Origin: Daucus carota subsp. sativus
Taxonomy: Eukaryota; Streptophyta; Magnoliopsida; Apiales; Apiaceae
Assembly (NCBI RefSeq): GCF_001625215.2
Contig: NC_030381.2
Coordinates: forward strand, 37,012,689-37,076,688
DNA: 64,000 bases
Direction: 5' to 3'
Under the pieces are notes generated by a model. The model saw only the letters and a list, made by a program, of their open reading frames with translations, was not told the DNA's origin and searched no databases. The translations under genes were made by a program, and so were the position numbers. This document shows positions 35,293 to 45,926 of this stretch, piece after piece. Within the stretch, counting starts at the first letter, position 1; each line of letters opens with the position of its first letter.

Positions 35293-35522
35293 CTCCCTCC
35301 GTTTTGAAATATAAGTTGTTTGACTTTTTTGCACGTATTTTTAAGTCATTTCACCGCAAGCTTATAATCATTATTTTTGAATTTTTTCTGAATAATAATA
35401 TTAATCACATATTTTTATTCAAAAAAAGAAAATTTCAAAAATAATCATTTTTAGCACGTGGTCAAAAGACTTAAAAATGCGTGCAGAGAAGTTGAGCGAC
35501 CTATATTTGAAAACAGAAGGAG
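35293..35522. mobile_element. Stowaway-like MITE
   Basis: 230 bp from CTCCCTCCGTTTTGAAATAT to the complement of CTCCTTCTGTTTTCAAATAT, flanked by TA. The arms pair over about 80 bp. Confidence 0.78.
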
Positions 35523-35542
35523 TATTTACTATTTAAATATAT

Positions 35543-35666
35543 GAAAATATAGAAAGAAAAAAGTTGTAAAGGCCCTGAAGGAACCTCACTACATAGTGAA
35601 GCTGAAAATATAGACGAAAGAAGTTGCAAAGGTCTTAAAGAAACCTCACTACAGAGTGAAGTTGAA
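35543..35666. repeat. Two-copy tandem repeat of about 62 bp
   Basis: Two diverged direct copies of a unit containing GAAAATATAGA, AAGAAGTTGCAAAGG and ACCTCACTACA(T/G)AGTGAAG. It lies inside the Helitron. Confidence 0.65.
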
Positions 35667-35739
35667 TAAATATTGAAAAGGATGGTTACATGTTTGATAT
35701 ACTCTCTCAATCACATGATTGGTTTCAAAGATTAACATC

Positions 35740-36700
35740 TCATCAAGGTTTGCCTTGCTATGAGGAATTTCAGTAACCTTTTCGGACTCTTCATCGCTCA
35801 ACTCCTAGTCAAAAATCCGTAGATACTGCTTAGTCTTTCTTTATTGAAGCTCTCGAACATAATAACAGCGCCTTGCTCATAGCATCATAAGCCCAATCTG
35901 AAAGCAACCTGAGCAGCAAATTTCCCTTTTGACTTTACAATTTCCATTAGAAGCTATACTTTAACTCACTACCTATAAAAAAGAATGAAAGAACTTGGAC
36001 GAAGGAGCACACTGCAAGTCTGCCGGAGCAATTTAATGATATATTGCTAGTACTGATAAGCTAAGTTACTGATTAACTACAGAATTATCTTAGTGTTTCC
36101 TAAACTTCAAACCAACTCATCTAGTCATCCAGGTGCAGTATCAAATCTCTGGCAAAAATAAAAAATATTTGATTTACAAAATATATGTTATGATATCACT
36201 CCAAATCGCAATCTGAAACCTGAAACAAACTTTTTCGCCTGAAGCTTAAATGCCTTTTGTGCCTATAATCCATATCTCAAATTTCAGGGTACTCACACCT
36301 TGTTACGGACTGCAACCATTATAGCCATTGTACACATGAATATATGTATTAGCGTTTTTCCTTCTAAAGTCTGGAACTGTAAAAACATAAGAAGGAAAAA
36401 AATAATACTAAAGTAATTATAGATTATAGTACTTGTAAATCAAAATTTAAGGCAAGTTTCAGTTAAAAACAGACTATGCATAACCTTTAGCTTTCAGAGC
36501 CATGTCCGAGAAAACTTGATGCCATATATTGGTAGAATGAGCTGATCAAAAAGACCTGTTGTTGAGTTTTAAAAAAGAAAAAGAGGCTCTAAAAATTAGG
36601 ATACAGTTTGGTTGATATAAGATCGATCAATATATCAAAAAATCATTTCATTAAGTTGCACCTTGAGAAATATACTCTTATATAATTAGGTACAGAAAAG
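35740..36700 (-). other. Helitron interior with unresolved coding-like stretches
   Basis: On the minus strand at about 35950-35700 a frame reads ELSDEESEKVTEIPHSKANL, and another holds KGKFAAQVAFRLG. These look like decayed exons, but I cannot assign them. They may be 3' flank of the captured gene or a second captured gene. Confidence 0.3.
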
Positions 36701-37195
36701 CACATCCATCAAGCTGGCTAGGTTTCAATGTTTTTTGGAAAACTCGTTTTGCCAAGGTAAACCTGTGGCATCTCCACTCTCCATGTCTGTAGCAGAAATA
36801 TTAATGTGGTCTTTAAATATTCATGTTGATTAAAACATGTTGTTTCTTTTTTGGTGCCCTTACATACCTAAGACTCTTCAACATATAGATCAGAGTTTTC
36901 ATTTGATGCAACTGAGTGGCTATCAGTGAAAGTGAAAATTTGTAGAGAAGAGGTGCATAATTAAGTATGTGAAGCAAAATAGAACTTTCTAAAAGTAAAC
37001 AGCATACCGTGCCACAAAATTCCAGCCTGATATGAGGCACATTCTTCCTGTAAATATCATTACCATATGGTCCTCTCTTGTAGCACTCCTTTCCAATCCA
37101 GTGGGACAATAAATAAAAAGGAATATAATTTGGTAGAGCTCTTCAAATATCAGAACAAAAATTGAAGAAACAGAAAGCATCATTGTAGTTCAAAT

Positions 37196-37550
37196 TGTAG
37201 AATATAAAACTAAGGATGCATATATAAGTACACGTGAACAGATGAATTGAACAAACTCATTCTTATATATTGAAACTCAATGAAAGCTTTGGTTCTGGTG
37301 GTGTACTCAGAACTCATACATGCCAAGATATATATAACCTCTAAAATAAACTTACTACTCCCTGAGGACTAGGAAATAGGAGTAATCTATCTCATTTTCC
37401 ACGTCTCCTTATTTCAGTAAACTCCTAAAAACACTTAACTTCTTAAGTCTTAGACTTACTGCATCATATAGAACTCTTATAGCTGCTTTATTCAAATAAA
37501 CTACCTAAAGTAAATAAATTATAACAATTGAATTTAAGATTATTCCAACA
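37196..37550 (-). repeat. 3' LTR of the gag-only element
   Basis: 355 bp. On the element's own strand it begins TGTTGGAATAATC and ends TATTCTACA. Near-identical to 38647-39001. Confidence 0.93.
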
Positions 37551-37697
37551 ATCACCCCCTTAATCTTAAATTTAATAAGCACTTCTCTTCATCTATGATG
37601 CACTTCTCACCACCATCATTTTTGATGCACATCTCATCAAAAACAAAATAACCACTTTAGAGCACTTCTCTCCATGGTGCACATAATCACCATAATT

Positions 37698-38555
37698 CTA
37701 AAGAAGAGGTTCTGCCTCAACCAATTGTGCCATGACTTCTTCATTGTTTTGGAACCTACAATTCTTTGCCAGATGCCCATATCTTTTGCAATTGAAGCAT
37801 TGTGGCTTTCCTTTGTGCCAACAATCATTTTCTTCATGACCGAGCTTTTGACAGTGGTTGCACTGAATTTTGTTGCCTGTGCCTTTGGAGAATGAAGTTT
37901 TTGCTAATAGGAGTCCCTCATTCTTTCCTCCTTTTTCTTCCACCCTCATTGATCTCCTTTGATCAACGGCACTCAAGGCATTGACCAACTCCATTAGGGT
38001 TATTTTGGATAAATCTTTGGAATCTTCAAGTGAGGATATTTTAGACTCATATTTTTCAGGAACACTCACCAGAATTTTATCAACAACCCTCTCATTAGCA
38101 AATGTTTCACCAAACAACCTTATTTGATTAACAATGCTCATAAGTTTACTCACATATTCCTTAATAGTTTCGTTCCCTTTCATCCGCTGCATCTCGAATT
38201 CTCGTTTGAGATTCAAAACTTGCATCAACTTTGTTTTAGCATTTCCTTCAAACTCTTCCTTTAGCGTGCTCCATGCCTCTTTTGGTGACTCGCAAGTCAT
38301 GATACTTGTGAAGATTCCATCCGACACCGCTGAATGAATACATGAGAGTGCCTTTGCTTCTCTTGCCGCTTCTTCGTCACGTTTTTTGATTTGGGCCGGT
38401 GTTGGATTTTGTGGAAGAAGGGTTAATTCAACATCACTTTCAATTGTTTCCCACAAACTCATAGCTTTCAAATATGATTTCATTTTGATAGCCCATGAAT
38501 TATAGTGATCTCCTTTGAACGATGGAATAGAGATGGAGAGGTTGTTTGATGCCAT
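37698..38555 (-). CDS. gag: Copia-type gag protein of the LTR element
   Basis: Intact 285-codon ORF. It starts MASNNLSISIPSFKGDHYNS, the usual start of plant copia-type gag (DUF4219 followed by UBN2-like domain, residues about 10-200: YNSWAIKMKSYLKAMSLW, EAWSTLKEEFEG, KEYVSKLMSIVNQIR). Two zinc knuckles of the form C-x2-C-x4-H-x4-C follow at about residues 232-266 (CNHCQKLGHEENDC and CFNCKRYGHLAKNC). Gag would form particles and bind the element RNA. The frame has no disruption, in keeping with the near-identical LTRs. The protein ends before any protease motif. Confidence 0.93.
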   Translation of the reverse strand: MASNNLSISIPSFKGDHYNSWAIKMKSYLKAMSLWETIESDVELTLLPQNPTPAQIKKRDEEAAREAKALSCIHSAVSDGIFTSIMTCESPKEAWSTLKEEFEGNAKTKLMQVLNLKREFEMQRMKGNETIKEYVSKLMSIVNQIRLFGETFANERVVDKILVSVPEKYESKISSLEDSKDLSKITLMELVNALSAVDQRRSMRVEEKGGKNEGLLLAKTSFSKGTGNKIQCNHCQKLGHEENDCWHKGKPQCFNCKRYGHLAKNCRFQNNEEVMAQLVEAEPLL

Positions 38556-38646
38556 TGAATATGAAAGCTAAATACTTAATATATATAGGTGTATGTATAA
38601 AAAAAATCAACTCACAAGCCCTAGATAACCTGGCTCTGATACCAAA

Positions 38647-39001
38647 TGTAGAATATAAAACTAAGGATGCATATATAAGTACACGTGAACAGATGAATTG
38701 AACAAACTCATTCTTATATATTGAAACTCAATGAAAGCTTTGGTTCTGGTGGTGTACTCAGAACTCATACATGCCAAGATATATATAACCTCTAAAATAA
38801 ACTTACTACTCCCTGAGGACTAGGAAATAGGAGTAATCTATCTCATATTCCACGTCTCCTTATTTCAGTAAACTCCTAAAAACACTTAACTTCTTAAGTC
38901 TTAGACTTACTGCATCATATAGAACTCTTATAGCTGCTTTATTCAAATAAACTACCTAAAGTAAATAAATTATAACAATTGAATTTAAGATTATTCCAAC
39001 A
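38647..39001 (-). repeat. 5' LTR of the gag-only element
   Basis: 355 bp; should contain the element promoter. It is followed on the minus strand by the initiator-tRNA primer-binding site. Confidence 0.93.
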
Positions 39002-39656
39002 CAAATACTATTTCCAGAAACATAAACATGATATCACAACCCCTTTAGCATGACAGCACAACCCCCTTTCCCATCCGAGAAACTATTTCTGTCGATCCTA
39101 CTGTAGCATGGCGACCATATCAGAAGAGATTTAATATACATAAAGAATTTTAGAAAAGCTCCTTAACAACTGTACCTTTAAAATATGTGAGAAACCTGAT
39201 TGGTAGAATGAATTACATGCAATCTCACATAAATCGCATGAGCCCAACTTCTACACCTGCAAGGGAAAAAGTTTGCATTATCATATTAATATCATCTCAT
39301 GTTTTATAATGCAAATAGATTAGGGAGAATACTCACTGAAGCATCTATACTGCATTCTTCAACCACGGGTGATTTTGTGTGATGAATTTGTAATGGATCA
39401 ACGGTTGAAAGGGAAACATTAAGGCCCCTGAAGAGGCAAAACTAAAGAAGGGAAACTGAAGAGATAAAATGTAATAAATTGCCTTTTCATCATCTCTTTA
39501 TATTTCTCAGCTTTAAATTTAATTTAATATTTCTCAGCTTTAAATTTAAAAGTAATTACTAAAATGTGAAAATCTAGAAAATGAGAGATTTGAGAGGAAG
39601 GATTGTGAAGCATGCCATGTCAGCCTCTCAAGATCCTCCTTTATATAAATATAAGA

Positions 39657-40901
39657 TAAGAAGATTCGAGAACAAGACCTGACAGCAAGGGTGAGGAGAA
39701 TCTTCAACAAACCCTTTTTTGTTTTCTACGTGCAGTGTATTCATATTGCAAATTAATGGGAACACTAACCAATCAACGTCTCCATATGATATAACGTCTG
39801 TGTGTCTAAAAAGCTGGTTGATACCCATTTTTATAAATAAGTAGAATAATTTTTAAAATTTGAATGCTAACTTTTCATTTAGAGTTTATATCTTATTTAC
39901 AAATATGTTATTAACATATTTAGTTCTCAATTATATGTCATTTTTTTATTTTTTTTGAACAAAAAGTATGAGAGTTAGTGATTATTGTATATCGTTAAGC
40001 ACATCATACAGAAACTTTTTGTTGATAACTATGGTTTTACCCGTACCAGGTAGAATGGTTATTTTTATTATATCAAAATAATCGTGTTAGTATATAAATC
40101 CAAACAGTTATTATTTACACATCTTTTATATAATTTTAATTTTGGTTTATATTTTTCTAGATGATATATATATTAAAATCATATTTTTTTCAAATCAAAT
40201 ACTATATACAATAATTTTTCCTTTATATTACTTGGGGATCAGTATAGAGTCACTTTAGGATTATTTTTTTTTTTAACAAAATACTTACAAAAATTTTGCA
40301 TAGGTCCAGAGAAATATTAGACAATACTATCTGAGCTTTCGAATTTTGAAACTCAAAATCTCTGCGACCTGGGTTCGGATTCCACCCTATTCACGAATTC
40401 TTCCCGATGCTCATATGATATTAGTTCTTTTGGGAAACCCGATCGAACGAGATGATCCTCGCAAAAATTTGCCAACAGTCTTGAATATTCTAAAATTAAA
40501 TTATATTATACTATATTTTAAAATTAGTTAATAAATACTCAATACGAATCAACATTTAGTTAAAGTATATTTAAAAAATAAACATAAAATTGATATATCT
40601 TATTATAATATAAAATAATTAAAAATATAATATAAAAGCACATATAAAAGTATGTTATTTTTGATAATTTATATAATGTTATGCACAGAAATTTTAATAG
40701 TACATGAGTACTGGGGAGTGTAAAAGTTTAGGTGTTCCCATACATGATTAATGTAAAATTTAGTTATGATAAAATTAATATGATTGGTATAACTTAGTAA
40801 GTTAATTCGCAAGTTATAGAGTAATAAACTTACTCAAACAGACATCATGTTAACTCGTAAGTGAACTCCTAATTCATGTTACTCAAAATTTAAGACACAT
40901 T
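39657..40901. other. AT-rich spacer
   Basis: No gene recognised. A GACCTGGGTTCGGATTCC block at about 40368-40386 resembles a tRNA-derived B box but no tRNA fold or A box is evident. Confidence 0.45.
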
Positions 40902-41114
40902 GTGGGTGTTTGTTTAGGACTTATAAGTCCAGCTTCTAGATTATAAGTTAGAAGCATTTATTCGTATTGGTAGGAATGCTAGCTTTTGTTTCAGGACTTC
41001 TACTTATTTCCCAAACACTTTAATCACTTATAAGTTTTATCTTGTTTCTAACCTCTACTCCACTTATTTATTTTAAGCAAGAAGCACTTATTTTAAGCTG
41101 ACCCAAATGACCCC
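40902..41114. mobile_element. MITE of the TTATAAGT family
   Basis: 213 bp. Ends GTGGGTGTTTGTTTAGG and (complement of right) GGGGTCATTTGGGTCAGC, with ATT on both sides. It shares TTATAAGTTAGAAGCA and AATCACTTATAAGTTTTA blocks with the element split by the CACTA insertion at 53.1/56.9 kb. Confidence 0.68.
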
Positions 41115-41428
41115 ATTATCTTTAAAATTGTAACATAAGGAGGCCATGGTCACCTCTTAGCCTCGGCCCGACTATGTGGTTAGGTTTTTAGGTGATTTAA
41201 GTATTATTCAGTTGAAGAAATCTTGATCATAGCTAGCTTATATAAACATTGCCGTCAAATGCAAGTAGGTGATGATGAGTTGTACTTGTTACCAACCAAG
41301 ATATGTTACGAGTAAACAGACTCTATTAAGATAATATTAGTAAAGTTGCTCCATCATAAAATATGTATTCTTCAAGCAGATGCGAGCACTTTGTTCACTT
41401 GAACCTTTCTCATTACAGTATATACACA

Positions 41429-42594
41429 CAGTGGCGGAACCAGAGGGGGCTAGGGGATGCTAGAGCCCCCCCTAACCTCGAAAAAACAATGTATATTTTT
41501 TTTCAGCTCCCGCTGAATTAGTGTGATGTCAGTATAATTTTTTTTAGCCCCCGCTGAATTATAAATGTCATAGAGAGGGTCTTATTGGGAAAAAAAGGAA
41601 AAGAAAAGACACTTGGTCTAACGAGAGTCTAATTAACAAATACATTCAAACTGAGAGCAACTCCAACAAACTCCTTAATTTTTCTCTAAAAATGATATAA
41701 ACAATCAACTCTTAACTATTTAAGAAGTAAATTACACAATATCTCCAACAATATTCCCTATATGCGCTCTCTATCTATATATGCTAGGAGCTTGTTGGAA
41801 TTCATTTCAATCTGAATATTCTTCAAATTTAGGCTAAAGAGCCCATGTGAAGAATCTTTTGGACATGCTCTCATAAGTCATACGCACACATTGACACTAC
41901 CCTAACTCAGTGGAGTTCTTTTGATGAAAGTTTTCTTCGCAATTACTAATGATCTGTCATAAGCTTTACAACAAAGAACTTCAAATATTATAAATACTAT
42001 GAAAAGGGTTCGAAGTATGAAATTTTAAATTGCAGCTATCAAGAGAGAAAGAATGGGAGACATTTTTAGAAGATGTTCAGTGTTATAAAACTTGTTTACT
42101 AACCTTTTTATTTAACAGATTATTGATCTTATTTCCCAAGAGATGGATAACCGTTTTACAGAGAGAAACATAGAGCTACTACTTTATATTTGCTCTTTGA
42201 ATCTTAGGAATTAATTTTCTGCCTTGCACAATTTTATCCAAACGATATCTCTTTACTAGACCTGGAGTTTATCAATGATGTGAGAGCGGATAAAGATTAA
42301 TCTAGATTTCAAAGTATAGGAAATCTTCCTGTCATGACGGTTAAGACACACAGACACACTGTTTATCCCTTAGTTTATCTACTGGTTGAGTTAGCTCTAG
42401 TTTTACCCGTTGTCATTGCTATTGTTGAGATAGTTTTTTCTACTATAAAAACAATGTAGACTTATCAGCGTGATAGGATGAAAGATGCATGACTAAATGA
42501 TGGTATGATGATATATATTAAGAAAGCTATTTATGCAAGTATAGATGAAAATATATTTCAGCCCCCCTAACTTTTAATCCTGGTTCCGCCACTG
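41429..42594. mobile_element. hAT transposon relic
   Basis: 1166 bp with terminal inverted repeat CAGTGGCGGAACCAG / CTGGTTCCGCCACTG (right end with small differences inside) and a perfect 8-bp duplication TATACACA (41421-41428, 42595-42602). Contains remnants of a hAT transposase, so it is an internally deleted copy of an autonomous element. Confidence 0.9.
42121..42550 (+). pseudogene. hAT transposase C-terminal remnant (TTF/ZMYM-like)
   Basis: Plus-strand pieces read IIDLISQEMDNRFTERNIEL and, further on, YPLVYLLVELALVLPVV, IAIVEIVFSTIKTM, stop, TYQRDRMKDA, stop, LNDGMMIYIKKAIY. This follows the hAT dimerisation region (LALVLPVATATVERAFS type) of plant TTF-finger/HAT proteins. Several stops and a frameshift make it non-functional, and the N-terminal zinc finger and DDE part are lost. 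Confidence 0.75.
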
Positions 42595-42886
42595 TATACA
42601 CATTTTGCTAGTACCATTTGGCATTTACTTTGCAAAATACTCTCCCACAACTGAGATTTGTTCAATTTCCACTGTTTCCAAATTCCAAACGAGAGGCTAA
42701 ACTAATAAGTAAAACTGGACAAACTATTAGGCCATAGTTTTTTGTTTGAATCCTCTTGGAATTTAGTTAAGAGAACATCAAGAACCGATTGATTCATTCA
42801 AAATTACTGTTTCCAGATACCAGACCAGCGGCTGAACTTCTTAAACCAAAGACTTTAATGGAACATAAACGCCATAATAGATAATA

Positions 42887-43119
42887 CTACCTCCGTCCCC
42901 ATTTACTTGTCACTTTGACTTTTTGCGCGTAACTTAAGGTGAGTAAAAAACATAATTCCGCTTATTATTTTTAAATTTTTTTTTGTGAATAAAAATATAA
43001 ACTATAAACTTTAATTCAGAAAAAGAAAATTTTAAAAATAATAAGTAGAAGTATGTTCTTTAATCACCTTAAGTTACGTGCAAAAAGTCAAAGTGACAAG
43101 TAAAAAGGGACCGAGGTAG
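42887..43119. mobile_element. Stowaway-like MITE
   Basis: 233 bp from CTACCTCCGTCCCCATTTAC to its complement, TA on both sides. The arms pair nearly perfectly for about 60 bp (TTGACTTTTTGCGCGTAACT / AGTTACGTGCAAAAAGTCAA). Confidence 0.82.
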
Positions 43120-43366
43120 TACTGTAGTATATAAAGAACCGCTTGCAATAAGAGAAAAAATATATCGACAAACACGAGAAGCTGCCCTCTTTTGTATGGC
43201 GATGAGGTAGAGAGCCACAAGAACGTCTCTAGCTAGCCTAACAGTGATCTTGAGGTATGAATTTCATTTTATCCTCCCCCAGACCCCGATTCTGATCGCT
43301 AGTACCGATCTTGTTTAGTTAAATTTTTGGTGACGAGTCATACATATGTAATGTATGGGTGATTAG

Positions 43367-43726
43367 GAGGTGTTTGCCTGTGCTTAAAGCCCGGGCTTTA
43401 AGCCAACTCTGACTTTAAACTGAAAAATGTTTGTTTATGTAATAAGTCAGAAGCAACCTTAAAGTCAGAAGTAAACCAGAAACTGACTTAAAGCCATAAG
43501 TTAGTTTGAGGTATTTTTTAAGCAGCTAATTTTTTTCGAACTTTTTTTTAAGATAAAAATTACTCCTAAATCATAAGTTACTCATAAATCATTTTTATTT
43601 TTATCATGATATTAATAACTCATAAGTCATTCATAAGTCAAAATTATCCAAACAGACATTTTAAGCTGTCAGCTTATCAGATAGGTCACGTTAAGTCATA
43701 AGCCATAAGTTCAGCCAAACGGGCTC
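43367..43726. mobile_element. MITE with GAGGTGTTTG / CAAACGGGCTC ends
   Basis: 360 bp flanked by TAG. The interior carries many ACTTAAAGCC and CATAAGTCAT units in both orientations, as in GAD intron 2. Confidence 0.62.
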
Positions 43727-45567
43727 TAGATCAACGACTAAAGTTAGTTGTAGACTGTTTGAGCTAACAAAGTTAGGTCGTCAGCCCCTGCATGCCTGTA
43801 TTCAGACTGGTCCAGTGGTAACCTAAATGGTGTTTTCAGAAGACATGTCAGCTTGAATGGAACTCCCAGTTCCTCTCAATGTTGTAATTGATGATTGCAA
43901 GATGAGCAATCCTCCATTGTCACATTGGGAGAAATTGAGGAGTTCTAGGAGCTGTGACCTGTTATATATAGTCCTCCTACTATTTTCTTAATCATGTGAT
44001 ATCATCATAATATTGATATTTTTCACAAAAATATATTATTATATTGCAGTTAATAAACACAATACTCCGTCCATTTCAAAATAATATCCGATCCCGATAC
44101 TAACTAAACCGTTTGGTGAGTATCGGGACCCTTTGATTATTCGACTTTTCAATACTAAGACTTTTCTTATTCGGGCCTTAAGTAATGAATGCAAATTCAG
44201 AGCGCAAACACTGCAACTGTTGGTGCCATTAAATCAAAGATAACAGTAGATTGCCTCCTCCAGTGTTTTGACTCTTATGATGGGAAAGTAGCTAGAGAGG
44301 AGTGTATGTTTTTTGTACTTAAGGTTTTTGTTTTTGTGTGTTTGTATTTTCACGGTGAAAGAGACAGGTCCTTCTCGTATAGCCATTCAACTGTGGCACT
44401 GAAAATCATGGCGTCTTTATAACTCATTTATAACCAACTGAAATTGCAATGACTGCCCCTCTCTTCCCCCATAATAACGTAAATCTGATCTCTGTGACAC
44501 AGAATATATGTTTGTCGTCCACGTACGTATATGAATAATTGTGTAGATTTAAGGCTTCATATAGTAAAAAAGTGAAAAAGAAAGATTGATGTAATCTTGA
44601 CCCTACCCATTTCTCTTAAGATTGCATTAATAAGGCAGTCTCAGCTTTTCTCACGAACCTTATTCAACATGACAAAAGTAGGTCTCAGATCTCACATGAG
44701 GATGTTCTCTTGCTTTTCAGTTTTCATATATACATATCATTAGTATAGTAGGTTTCAGATTTCCCAAGTGGATTAATGCTCTCTCCCGCTTATTCTTAGA
44801 GGTGGTTTGGGTAAGTTTAAGATAAGTGTTTTTTCTTTAAGTAAAGAAGTGAAATACAAGTTAAAAGCAAATTAAAACTTATAAGTGATTAAATTGTTTG
44901 AGAAATAAGTAGAAGTCATGAAACAAAAATTAATGATGCATGAGGATTTTGTTCGTCCTCTTTCACTCAAATATGATCACATGCATATGCCTGCAGCGCC
45001 CCTCTCTCTCTTGTATATAGATGTATATAGGTTATGTATAATAAATAATTGTTGCTGTCGGCATGTCATATATGCGGCCGGTTTCATGAAAACCGGAAGA
45101 ATGTTTGGTCTCGTCAAAATATGCATTAATCATATATACGTAGGTTGAATTCGGCCACCAGCTTAGCTGGTGTTGAGCATTTTTACAGTATATCACATGA
45201 CATGCATTCGGCTTATATCGATACTTTGATGATGATATATAGTTATATACATATGACTTGATAATATTGTCTTTTATAGGTGTTAGCTGAACAACTACAA
45301 CTGCCTGTATGTTGAATATTGTTCTCTTTCTAGTTACTTTTCTGTTGTAGAAAAGATGACACAAATTACTTTGTGGGTTGTAGAAAAAGATGAAACAAAG
45401 CGTTATCAGAATCGTAAGACTGTGAACATGGTCACGAGTATGCTGTAAATTTAAGTCGATTTGATAAGTCTTTATTAACAGTTCATATATATACAAAAGA
45501 CTACTGATCGAGATTTTGATTTATTTAGCATTTTCCAGGCCACCTTCATGAAGGTGCAAATCAACTG
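43727..45567. other. Spacer with MITE debris
   Basis: About 44808-44935 resembles half of a TTATAAGT-family MITE. ORFs at 44189, 44918 and 45032-45496 show no domain and are AT-rich; I do not support them as genes. Confidence 0.45.
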
Positions 45568-45801
45568 CTCCCTTCATTCCAAAATAATAGTCGCTTTGAC
45601 TTTTTGCACGTATTTTGAGGTGCATAAAAAACATATTTTTAAATATTATTTTTCAAATTTTCTTTTTTTAATAAAAATAGGGATGTTAAACTTTTATTCA
45701 GAAAAAGAAAAATTCAAAAATAATGTATAATAGTATGTTTCTTTTACACCTCAAACTACGTGCACAAAGTCAAAGCGATTATTATTTTGGAATGAAAGGA
45801 G
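45568..45801. mobile_element. Stowaway-like MITE
   Basis: 234 bp from CTCCCTTCATTCCAAAATAA to its complement. The right side has TA; the left TA is mutated. The arms pair over about 70 bp (GACTTTTTGCACGTATTTTG / CAAACTACGTGCACAAAGTC). It ends 125 bp beyond the stop of the IDD gene. Confidence 0.78.
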
Positions 45802-45926
45802 TAGCATTTATTAATGAAGGGGTGACTCGTGATGTTAAGTTAATTTTGCCTCCGTTCAAACAGCAAGATTTAAGAACACAGAAAAGTTGAAGACAAAAAT
45901 GTCATGTTAAGAACAATGTAGTTCCT

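Larger units (their letters stand above)
37196..39001 (-). mobile_element. Young gag-only LTR retrotransposon (TR-GAG-like, copia type)
   Basis: Two 355-bp LTRs (37196-37550, 38647-39001) start TG, end CA and differ, by my reading, at one base (TCATTTTCC / TCATATTCC). They are flanked by the perfect 5-bp duplication CAAAT (37191-37195, 39002-39006). On the minus strand the primer-binding site TGGTATCAGAGCCAGG (38644-38629) matches the 3' end of initiator Met tRNA. A polypurine tract (AAGGGGGTGAT) lies just before the 3' LTR. The sole ORF is gag. With no protease, integrase or reverse transcriptase it must move in trans. Confidence 0.93.
36718..39446 (-). pseudogene. AMP deaminase 3' fragment (four C-terminal exons with introns)
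   Basis: Minus-strand blocks follow the C-terminus of plant AMP deaminase (EMBRYONIC FACTOR 1 type) as I remember it: about 39446-39337 (RGLNVSLSTVDPLQIHHTKS, then VEECSIDAS), 39256-39176 (SCDLCEIACNSFYQSGFSHI), 37106-37008 (SHWIGKECYKRGPYGNDIYR, then VPHIRLEF) and 36786-36718 (WRVEMPQVYLGK and stop). The enzyme deaminates AMP to IMP. It is not functional: the first Asp of the catalytic SLSTDDP motif is Val, the Trp expected second in exon 2 is TAG (39253-39251), the acceptor before 37106 lacks AG, and all upstream exons are missing. Retained introns mean DNA-level capture, not a processed copy. The LTR element lies in the intron between the second and third blocks. Confidence 0.82.
35192..39656 (-). 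mobile_element. Helitron carrying captured AMP deaminase exons
   Basis: The minus-strand 3' terminus is CTAG at 35195-35192, preceded by a 5-bp-stem hairpin (CGCGC-TTC-GCGCG on the plus strand) about 10 bases inside. The 5' end is TC at 39656-39655, beginning TCTTATATTTATATAAAGGA, similar to the Helitron 5' end at 57680 (TCAATATACTTATATAAAGG). Both junctions show the expected A|T target. The 4465 bp include a captured AMP deaminase fragment in the same orientation, a Stowaway (35293-35522) and an LTR element (37196-39001). No Rep/helicase is seen, so it is non-autonomous. The 5' border is the less certain end. Confidence 0.68.

Noticed and set aside
36989-37183. 64-codon minus ORF overlapping the AMP deaminase block
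   Set aside because: It reads an alternative frame of the captured exon; the frame matching the deaminase is the other one.
40368-40386. tRNA-like B box (GGGTTCGGATTCC)
   Set aside because: No A box at proper spacing, no cloverleaf and no poly-T end could be seen; a SINE remains possible but unsupported.
45032-45496. 154-codon minus-strand ORF
   Set aside because: AT-rich, no domain, no promoter or splice context; likely chance.
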